The translations under genes were made by a program, and so were the position numbers. DNA of 64,000 bases from Prosthecobacter dejongeii. Its GTDB lineage: Bacteria > Verrucomicrobiota > Verrucomicrobiia > Verrucomicrobiales > Verrucomicrobiaceae. The stretch lies in assembly GCF_014203045.1 (NCBI RefSeq), contig NZ_JACHIF010000001.1, forward strand, positions 558,001 to 622,000, in the 5' to 3' direction. This document shows, one piece after another, positions 1 through 6,281 of the stretch. The stretch's first letter is position 1, and each line of letters begins with the position of its first letter. The notes under the pieces were generated by a model. That model was not told where the DNA came from. It saw only the letters and a program-made list of their open reading frames with translations, and ran no database searches.

Positions 1-695
1 TGATCATCTGTGAGCGCGGATTGAAGACGGCCATAGGGGCAAAGGATGACACAAAATTGCTCACGGAACCAACTGAAGGCGAAGTACAAAGATCCTGTTA
101 GGAAAGCCATGACCGCAAACACGGTGAGGTGCTGGGTGGGAGAACCCTGCATCATTTGATAGAGCTTTTTCAGAGAAACAAAGTAGCTCAAAAAGATGTG
201 TGCGATGATGGCGGAGATGAGCAGGTAAATACCATGTTTCACCACCCGGCGCGTGACTTTACCCATGGACCAGGCAGCCTCGTCCAACCTGCGGCGGGCC
301 GTGGCATCGCCATCTACCCATCTCTCGATCCGGCGATAGACATGCTCCAAAAATACGGTGTAAGGGCAGGTCCACCCGCACCAGATGCGCCCAAAAAGTG
401 CCGTGATGTAAAACAGCGAGAAGGCCAGGCCCGTGATGAGGAAAAAGCCCACCCACAGATCCTGCGTGGCTAGGGTGAGACCCAGGAAATGAAAGCGGCG
501 TTCCTGCACGTCTAAAAACACAGCCGGGTAACCATTGATGGGAATCCACGGCAACGCGATGTAAATGACCAAAAGGAGCAAAGCGGACCAACGCCGCCAA
601 GCCGTGAAACGACCCTGCACATCTGCCGGATGAATCGTGCGGTGCGATCCATCTTCATGAATGGATGACAACGATTCCAAAGAGGGGGATTTCAT
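1..695 (-). CDS. ccoG: cbb3 oxidase accessory protein CcoG/FixG (3' end off window)
   Basis: Family role: CcoG/FixG is a membrane polyferredoxin needed for copper delivery during assembly of cbb3-type cytochrome c oxidase. The first 231 codons are visible and the 3' end lies beyond the left edge. The translation begins MKSPSLESLSSIHEDG, has membrane helices near residues 38-55 and 80-103, the FixG block GRIWCGWTCPYTVF with C106 and C110, a third helix around residues 165-180, and near the window edge the family signature REQFCVILCPYGRLQSAL. The two canonical 4Fe-4S clusters and the C-terminal immunoglobulin-like domain would be off window. It reads in the same direction as the ccoNOQP genes, but a toxin-antitoxin pair lies between. 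The start is the ATG at 695, just after a hairpin that contains its likely ribosome-binding site. Confidence 0.93.
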   Translation of the reverse strand, partial: MKSPSLESLSSIHEDGSHRTIHPADVQGRFTAWRRWSALLLLVIYIALPWIPINGYPAVFLDVQERRFHFLGLTLATQDLWVGFFLITGLAFSLFYITALFGRIWCGWTCPYTVFLEHVYRRIERWVDGDATARRRLDEAAWSMGKVTRRVVKHGIYLLISAIIAHIFLSYFVSLKKLYQMMQGSPTQHLTVFAVMAFLTGSLYFAFSWFREQFCVILCPYGRLQSALTDD

Positions 696-697
696 GT

Positions 698-722
698 GTG
701 GCCTCACCCTCGGTGAAGCCAC
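698..722 (-). promoter_or_regulatory. Leader hairpin over the ccoG ribosome-binding site
   Basis: On the minus strand the arms GTGGC-x-TCACC and GGTGA-x-GCCAC form a ten-pair stem with one mismatch and a three-base loop. The stem ends two bases before the ccoG ATG. The only purine-rich Shine-Dalgarno candidate (GGTGAGG) lies inside the stem. The fold is seen directly; a role in controlling translation is inferred. Confidence 0.4.
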
Positions 723-839
723 CTTTTTTGCTCCGCGCACCTTGCGGATGGAAGGGCGGATCTTGTGAGGACTCTTCGGTTTTTGCCAGCGCCCATCACG
801 CTCTCCAGGCCAAAACCGTTTTAGAATAGCGCTTCAAAA

Positions 840-1136
840 CTAATGTCTTTGAGCTCCAAAGTTGGGGTGACGTTTCTCGTGACGGAGGCAGAGAATCTTG
901 ATTCGGTCTTTCCTGATTTCGTAAAGGAGATCGTAAGGAAATCTTTTCAATTTAAACCGACGAACACTTTTAGATGTCAGCCAAAAACCACATCTTTCTG
1001 GATGTGCCTCGACCTGCTTGAGACCTTCCAGAACTTTGGTGAAAAAATCGCTTCCTAGACCTTCACTTTGTTTCTCATACCATCCCACAGCCTCGTTCAC
1101 TTCACCCTGAACACGGGTGTGGAAGGTCAGTCTCAT
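840..1136 (-). CDS. ParE/RelE-superfamily toxin
   Basis: A 98-residue protein with the usual length and pattern of the ParE/RelE toxin fold. It starts with a beta-strand (MRLTFHTRVQGEVNEAVGWY) of the kind seen in 'plasmid stabilisation' toxins, followed by a helical hairpin (residues 10-45) and a C-terminal sheet with the conserved block FPYDLLYEIRKDRIKILCL and a final Arg/His-rich segment HEKRHPNF. Family members inhibit gyrase (ParE) or cleave ribosome-bound mRNA (RelE); which applies here cannot be told from sequence. It overlaps the upstream antitoxin by four bases (ATGA), implying translational coupling. The pair sits inside the cbb3 oxidase cluster. Confidence 0.85.
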   Translation of the reverse strand: MRLTFHTRVQGEVNEAVGWYEKQSEGLGSDFFTKVLEGLKQVEAHPERCGFWLTSKSVRRFKLKRFPYDLLYEIRKDRIKILCLRHEKRHPNFGAQRH

Positions 1137-1363
1137 TGACGCGTGCGATGGATGTCAATTCCTGCGAGAAACTCTTCATGAGAGAGCTCGGTGGAGGAAT
1201 CCGTCTCCATTTCAGCAGCCCGCCATTCGGCCTCCTCTAACCATGCATGATCCACCGTCTTTTGCCAATCTTCGGGCACACTCGCATAGAGTCGATCTGC
1301 TATGGCCACCCGTTCGGCAATCGGCAGGGCAAACAGTGTCTCGGTTAATGTAGCCATACTCAT
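1133..1363 (-). CDS. Antitoxin, putative addiction-module component
   Basis: A 76-residue acidic helical protein of the 'putative addiction module component' family that regularly precedes ParE/RelE-type toxins. Visible traits are the N-terminal segment LPIAERVAIADRLYASV, a central WLEEAEWRAAEM helix with acidic residues, and the tail LSHEEFLAGID typical of this family. By family analogy it neutralises the toxin and may autoregulate the operon. An alternative ATG two codons downstream (1357) is equally plausible because neither has a clear Shine-Dalgarno. The stop overlaps the toxin start by four bases. Confidence 0.83.
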   Translation of the reverse strand: MSMATLTETLFALPIAERVAIADRLYASVPEDWQKTVDHAWLEEAEWRAAEMETDSSTELSHEEFLAGIDIHRTRQ

Positions 1364-1452
1364 GATGAATCAATCATCACCGATAATCCTCAAAAATCCA
1401 CTCTCAATTTAGTCAACCTCTCCCAAAAGTTCCCCCTATAACTCAAGCCTCT

Positions 1453-2052
1453 TCACGGATTAGCCACCTTCAATGGCGAGTCGGTGGCCAGCGTTACAGG
1501 CTCGCCTTTTTGATGTTTGCTGAGGACAAAGGCGACGACTTCGACCACGCGCTGGAGGCCTAGCTGGGGTTCCCAGGGGGGCATGCCTTTGGTGACATCG
1601 GGCGCTCCTTTGCGGACGATGGTGAGGAGCTGCGTGGGGGTGCCGCCGTGCTTCCATTCTTGGTCATTGAGGGGCAGTCCTGGCAACTTCGCCCCAGCGA
1701 TATGGGCACTCAGATCGGCCGCGTGGCAGGCCACGCAGGTGGTGCTGTAGGTGGCGGCCCCGGCGGCGATGATCTTCTCATCCTTCGACATTTCCCAGAG
1801 CTTGTCATCGTCTATCAGCTCCAGTTCCTTCTTCTGGTAGTCGGCGATTTTGGCCATGGCCGTCTCGATGTTTTTTTCATCGGACATGCCCAGTCCAAAC
1901 TGGTAATAACCCACCCAGGCGATGACAAAAAAGACCATGGTGATGTACCAACTGAACAACCACCAGTTAGGCAGTTTTTGGTCATACTCCTGGATGCCAT
2001 CGTATTCATGAGGACGGAGGATAGGGCCTTGATGAGAGGGGTCTGGGGGCAT
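1453..2052 (-). CDS. ccoP: cbb3 oxidase diheme-subunit homologue CcoP, short monoheme form
   Basis: Subunit III of the cbb3-type terminal oxidase, which passes electrons from periplasmic cytochrome c to the CcoO/CcoN core. The protein has 199 residues. Residues 10-30 carry the CcoP N-terminal signature (DGIQEYDQKLPNWWLFSW), followed by one membrane helix to about residue 50. The periplasmic domain has one c-type heme site, CVACH near residues 106-110, with a plausible axial Met in the KGMPPWEP segment and a C-terminal helix VVEVVAFVLSKHQ. Typical CcoP is near 300 residues and binds two hemes, so this copy is short and monoheme. It is the last oxidase subunit in the operon, 15 nt after the CcoQ-like gene. 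Confidence 0.9.
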   Translation of the reverse strand: MPPDPSHQGPILRPHEYDGIQEYDQKLPNWWLFSWYITMVFFVIAWVGYYQFGLGMSDEKNIETAMAKIADYQKKELELIDDDKLWEMSKDEKIIAAGAATYSTTCVACHAADLSAHIAGAKLPGLPLNDQEWKHGGTPTQLLTIVRKGAPDVTKGMPPWEPQLGLQRVVEVVAFVLSKHQKGEPVTLATDSPLKVANP

Positions 2053-2067
2053 GGCGAGGAAAGATGG

Positions 2068-2223
2068 CTAGTTGTCCAGAGGCAGGCTGGAAAGATGCTC
2101 GGCGCGGTCTTTGCGCATGATGAGGGCGTGGATGGAAAAGGTGATGAAGACGAGGGCAGTGACGCCAAAGGCGACGTAGGGCACCCAGTCGAGCCAGCTT
2201 TCGTAGATGACGTATTTGTACAT
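2068..2223 (-). CDS. CcoQ-like small membrane subunit
   Basis: A 51-residue protein starting MYKYVIYESWLDWVPYVAFG, with one hydrophobic helix (about residues 14-36) and a charged C-terminal tail RKDRAEHLSSLPLDN. Length, single helix and position between ccoNO and ccoP match CcoQ, a small subunit that stabilises the cbb3 complex. Sequence alone is too short for firm assignment. It starts 20 nt after the ccoNO stop codon and ends 15 nt before the ccoP start, so it is almost certainly co-translated with them. Confidence 0.72.
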   Translation of the reverse strand: MYKYVIYESWLDWVPYVAFGVTALVFITFSIHALIMRKDRAEHLSSLPLDN

Positions 2224-2242
2224 GGCAGAGAATGCGTGGAGG

Positions 2243-4627
2243 TTATTCTCCAGTCGCCGTGGAGCGGCCTTTGTCAGGATTGATAGGACCGGGGATGAGC
2301 TCGGGCTTCGCAGGTATAGGAGGCAGTTTCCCTTCCACCTCAGGCGTCTCGTATTTGCCTAACTTTTGCAGGTAGGCGATGAGGGCGACGATCTTCGTAT
2401 CAGGCAGCGCGTTGATCTTGTCCGCCTTCAGAGTATTGACGATTTCGATGCCTTGTTTGATGGCGTTTTCCTTGATCTCCACCGCTGTCATCATCGGGTA
2501 AGGCACACCGAGATGAACCATGGCAGCGATTTTTTTCGGCAGCGTCTTTTGGTCGAACTTTTCCGTGAAGAGATGCGGGTAAGCGGGCATGTTGGAGCCG
2601 ACCGAGGTGCTGCGGGGTTCCATCATGTGATTGTAGTGCCAGCTATGGGGATACTTCCCACCTTCACGGGCTAGATCTGGCCCTGTGCGCTTGGATCCCC
2701 ACTGGAAAGGGTGATCGTAGATGCTCTCACCCAGGCGGCTGTAGTCACCATAGCGCAGAACATCCGGCAACATGGTGCGGATCATCTGGCTGTGGCAGTT
2801 ATAGCAGCCTTCCGCCACGTAGATGTCACGGCCTGTAAGTTCCAGCGGCGTATAGACCTGCTGGATACGGTCCTCCATGTTCTTGGCCCGGTTCACCATA
2901 ACGGTGGGGATGATCTGGATGAGACCACCGAGGGCCACGGCGATGAAGGTCAGCACCGTGAAGGGCAACCAGTTTTCTAACAAACGTTCATACCACTGGG
3001 ACCAGGTGTGATGGGAAGTGGCAAACTTGCGCACGGCGATGGCACCAAAGATGAGGGCGCAGACCAGGGCCGTGATATCAGCCCCACGAGGAAGAAAAAT
3101 CCAGCCCATGAGGAGGAACAGACCGCCAAAGAAATAGGTCACCGGATCTGAAAGGAAGGTTTCCTTTGCACCCATGTTATCCACGCTCGCGCGCTCGATG
3201 ACAGCCACTTCGCGGCTTTCATTCACTGGCTGACCACTGCGGGCAGTCATCCAGAGATTCCACAGCATGAGGCCCATACCCACCAGATACATGCCACCGC
3301 CGATGGTGCGGAAGGCCATCATGGGCCGGATGGCGGTGAGGGTCTCGATGAAATTTGGGTACGTCAGCGCGGTGCCTGCGGCGTTGGTGGAGTTTAGCAT
3401 CAGCCCCTGCATGATGCCGGAGACCCACATGGCCGCGACGTAGAGGAGGATGCCGACGATGGAGATCCAAAAATGGAAATTGGCCATCGAGACGGAGTGT
3501 AGCTTCGTGCCGTAAAGCCTTGGAGTGAGCCAATAAAACAAGCCCGCAGCCATGAGGCCGTTCCAGCCCAAAGCCCCGGCATGGACGTGGCCGATGGTCC
3601 AATCGGAATAATGCGAGAGGGCATTGACCGCGCGAATGGAAAGCAGCGGACCCTCGAAGGTGGCCATGCCGTAAAAGGTCACGGCGGCGATGAAGAACTT
3701 CACCACGGGATCTGTGCGCAGCTTATCCCAGGCCCCACGAAGTGTGAGCAGCCCATTCAACATGCCACCCCAACTCGGGGCCCAAAGCATGAGACTGAAG
3801 AACATGCCCAGCATCTGCAGCCACTTCGGCAGGGCCGTGTTTAACAAATGATGCGGACCCGCCCAGATGTAAATGAAGACCAGTGACCAGAAGTGGACAA
3901 TGGACAGGCGATAAGAGTACACAGGCCGCTCCGCTGCCTTGGGCAGGAAGTAGTACATGATGCCCAGGATGGGCGTGGTGAGAAAGAAGGCTACGGCATT
4001 GTGCCCATACCACCACTGCACCAACGCATTTTGCACCCCTGCGAAAAGAGTATAACTATGAGTCCAACTGGTGGGGATCGAGAGGTGGTTGACGATGTAG
4101 AGCATCGCCACGGTGATGATGGTGGCGATGTAAAACCACAGCGCCACGTAGAGCGATGCCTCATTGCGCCGAGCCAAAGTCCAAAAGAAGTTAACTGCAA
4201 AGACCACCCAGATGAGAGCCACGGCGATGTTGATAGGCCAGATGAGCTCCGCATATTCCTGCCCACGGGTGAAACCCAGCGGCAGTGTGATGGCCGCCGC
4301 CACAATGATACCCTGCCAACCCCAGAAGTGCAGCTTCGACAGCACATCGGAAGCCATGCGTGCTTTGCACAGTCGCTGGGTGGAGTAGTAGATGCCTGCG
4401 AACATCATGTTCCCCACAAAGGCAAAGATCACCGCATTTGTATGCAGCGGGCGCAGGCGACCAAAGGATAGCCAAGAGGTGAGATTGAGCTGATGAAAAT
4501 TGAGCTGGGAAGCGATGACCACGCCCACCAGCATGCCCACGATGCCCCATAGAATGGATGCCCACATGAACTGACGGACGATTTGATCATCAAAAGTGAT
4601 GAGCTGTTTTCTAGCGTGAGTATTCAT
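2243..4627 (-). CDS. ccoN: cbb3 cytochrome c oxidase CcoN-CcoO fusion
   Basis: A single 794-residue protein joins the catalytic subunit I (CcoN, about residues 1-470) to the monoheme cytochrome c subunit II (CcoO, about 520-794). The CcoN part has about twelve helices with heme b ligand His in RPLHTNAVIFAF, the helix WWYGHNAVAFFLTTP, the CuB pair in AGPHHLLNTALP, and heme ligands in WTIGHVHAGALGWNG. The CcoO part has the heme c site GCYNCHSQM (about residue 605) and the conserved DHPFQWGSKRTGPDLARE. The complex reduces oxygen to water at low oxygen and pumps protons. Fused CcoNO is known in several phyla. It begins six bases after the upstream CcoS-like gene. Confidence 0.96.
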   Translation of the reverse strand: MNTHARKQLITFDDQIVRQFMWASILWGIVGMLVGVVIASQLNFHQLNLTSWLSFGRLRPLHTNAVIFAFVGNMMFAGIYYSTQRLCKARMASDVLSKLHFWGWQGIIVAAAITLPLGFTRGQEYAELIWPINIAVALIWVVFAVNFFWTLARRNEASLYVALWFYIATIITVAMLYIVNHLSIPTSWTHSYTLFAGVQNALVQWWYGHNAVAFFLTTPILGIMYYFLPKAAERPVYSYRLSIVHFWSLVFIYIWAGPHHLLNTALPKWLQMLGMFFSLMLWAPSWGGMLNGLLTLRGAWDKLRTDPVVKFFIAAVTFYGMATFEGPLLSIRAVNALSHYSDWTIGHVHAGALGWNGLMAAGLFYWLTPRLYGTKLHSVSMANFHFWISIVGILLYVAAMWVSGIMQGLMLNSTNAAGTALTYPNFIETLTAIRPMMAFRTIGGGMYLVGMGLMLWNLWMTARSGQPVNESREVAVIERASVDNMGAKETFLSDPVTYFFGGLFLLMGWIFLPRGADITALVCALIFGAIAVRKFATSHHTWSQWYERLLENWLPFTVLTFIAVALGGLIQIIPTVMVNRAKNMEDRIQQVYTPLELTGRDIYVAEGCYNCHSQMIRTMLPDVLRYGDYSRLGESIYDHPFQWGSKRTGPDLAREGGKYPHSWHYNHMMEPRSTSVGSNMPAYPHLFTEKFDQKTLPKKIAAMVHLGVPYPMMTAVEIKENAIKQGIEIVNTLKADKINALPDTKIVALIAYLQKLGKYETPEVEGKLPPIPAKPELIPGPINPDKGRSTATGE

Positions 4628-4633
4628 GGCAGA

Positions 4634-4783
4634 TCAGCGGTCGGCAGCATCAGTTTCCAAAGGCATGAGGGACATCTGCTCGAGTGAGCGACGCTGCCGC
4701 TGGGTGCGTTCAGCAAAAAACAGGACGGCAAAAAGCACCGCAAAAGCGAGGCTCATGAAAATGGTGACAGCGAAGACTTCCAT
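4634..4783 (-). CDS. CcoS-like small membrane protein
   Basis: A 49-residue protein beginning MEVFAVTIFMSLAFAVLFAV, with one N-terminal membrane helix (residues 4-24), an Arg-rich juxtamembrane stretch (ERTQRQRR) and an acidic tail. Size and topology resemble CcoS, the small cbb3 assembly factor, but it lacks enough conserved residues to be sure, and it could be another small oxidase subunit. It is the first gene of the minus-strand ccoS-like/ccoNO/ccoQ-like/ccoP run. The promoter should lie in the 115-nt divergent gap before 4899. Confidence 0.6.
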   Translation of the reverse strand: MEVFAVTIFMSLAFAVLFAVLFFAERTQRQRRSLEQMSLMPLETDAADR

Positions 4784-4898
4784 ACTGCGACCAAGGAAGC
4801 CGAAGGCTGCCTCCTATGCTCTCCGCAGCTTGTTTGATGCTGCACCGATCTTGTGAGTTGATAAACCCACCCTGGAACGGCGTTTGTTTTGGCGACCT

Positions 4899-6221
4899 AT
4901 GAATCGTCGCCGCTTTCTCCAGACCACCGCCGCTTCCGCCCTCGGCTTTCCTGCCATCTTGCGCAGTGCTTCGCCAAATTCCATGCTTCAGGTCGCCAGC
5001 ATTGGCGTGGCCCGCATGGGCGGCAGGACTCTGCAGAGCGTAGCCACGCATGAGAAGGTGAAGATCGTCGGCCTATGCGATGTGGATGCGGCCCATCTAG
5101 CGCAGGCCGTGAAGCTTTTCCCAAATGCTAGTCAGCACAAAGACTGGCGGGAGATGCTGGCGAATCTGGGAGACAAGTTTGATGCAGTCACCGTCGGCAC
5201 GCCGGATCACAGCCACGCAGGCCCCTGTGTGACCGCACTCCGCGCTAAAAAACATGTCTATCTGCAAAAGCCCATGGCCCCCACGCTGCACGAGTGCCGG
5301 GTCATCACGGAGGAGGCCAAAAAAGCAGGCGTGGTGACGCAGCTTGGCAACCAGGGGCGCTCCAGCATTGAGGCCCGCATGACGGTGCAAATCATCCAGA
5401 GCGGGGCCATCGGCAAAGTGAAGGAGGTCATCATGTGGGAAAACAAACCGCTGAGCTGGTGGCCCAAAAACACCGAGCTGCGCCCCCAGGCCGATGCCTT
5501 GCCCGAAGGGCTGGACTGGGATCTCTGGTGCGGCGTGCGCAATCCGGTGCCTTACCTGAAAGACACTTACCACCCCCAGAATTGGCGTGCCTGGTTCGAC
5601 TTCGGCTGCGGGGAGATGGGGGACATGGGCTGCCACCACTTTGATACCACCTTCGACGCACTGAAGCTCACCACCCCCACCCGCGCACGGCTGACCCATG
5701 GTGGTAGCCAGGGCGCACTCTGGGGTGAAAAACGCATCGTGGAACTGGACTTCCCCGGCAGCGAATACACGGCGGAAAATACTCTGCGTGTCACCTGGTA
5801 TGACGGCGGCATGGACCCTGACATGACCAAGGTGAAGATGCCGAAAGTGCTGACCAAGTTTCCCCAGTCCGGCACCTTTTGGGTGGGCACAGAAGGCAGC
5901 ATCTTCAAACCCTACGGCCAGCGCCCCTTCGTGCTTCCGGAGGAAAATTTCCCGGCTGAAAAATACCCGAAAGGGCTAAAAGGGCAGGATCACTACCATG
6001 ACTGGGTGGACGCCATCCTGGCCGGTAAAAAGAGCTGCGCCGATTTCAGCCATGGCGGCCCCCTAACCGAAAGTGTGCTTGTGGGCACGATTACGGATCG
6101 CTTCCCTGGCCAGTGGCTGGAATTTGACCGCGAGACCTGCCAGATCAGCAACCACGAAGCTGCGAACAAGCTGGTGAAACGTGCCTACCGGGAGGGATGG
6201 CAGGTACCAGGGCTGGGCTAA
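4899..6221 (+). CDS. Gfo/Idh/MocA-family oxidoreductase, Tat-exported
   Basis: A 440-residue predicted periplasmic NAD(P)-dependent sugar or polyol oxidoreductase. The start at 4899 is chosen because it gives a twin-arginine signal peptide, MNRRRFLQTTAASALG, cleaved near residue 28; an ATG five codons earlier would put extra residues before it. The Rossmann fold follows (VASIGVARMGGRTLQ, VGLCDVDAAHLAQ), then DAVTVGTPDHSHAG and the position of the family EKP motif, here LQKPMAP. The C-terminal domain includes FDFGCGEMGDMGCHHFDT with a conserved His. Both GxGxxG (GVARMG) and EKP (QKP) are altered. Secreted Gfo/Idh paralogues are abundant in Verrucomicrobia and Planctomycetes; the substrate is unknown. 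Confidence 0.9.
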   Translation: MNRRRFLQTTAASALGFPAILRSASPNSMLQVASIGVARMGGRTLQSVATHEKVKIVGLCDVDAAHLAQAVKLFPNASQHKDWREMLANLGDKFDAVTVGTPDHSHAGPCVTALRAKKHVYLQKPMAPTLHECRVITEEAKKAGVVTQLGNQGRSSIEARMTVQIIQSGAIGKVKEVIMWENKPLSWWPKNTELRPQADALPEGLDWDLWCGVRNPVPYLKDTYHPQNWRAWFDFGCGEMGDMGCHHFDTTFDALKLTTPTRARLTHGGSQGALWGEKRIVELDFPGSEYTAENTLRVTWYDGGMDPDMTKVKMPKVLTKFPQSGTFWVGTEGSIFKPYGQRPFVLPEENFPAEKYPKGLKGQDHYHDWVDAILAGKKSCADFSHGGPLTESVLVGTITDRFPGQWLEFDRETCQISNHEAANKLVKRAYREGWQVPGLG

Positions 6222-6247
6222 GCCCTACCACCATTTTCAACACTAAG

Positions 6248-6269
6248 CTCCCTTTCGAATGAGAGGGAG
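6248..6269. terminator. Hairpin between convergent genes
   Basis: CTCCCTTTC and GAGAGGGAG pair over nine positions (one G-U) around a GAAT loop, between the stop codons of the oxidoreductase and the pseudokinase gene. There is no U-tract, so the terminator role is inferred from position. Confidence 0.4.
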
Positions 6270-6281
6270 ATGGGCACTCCA

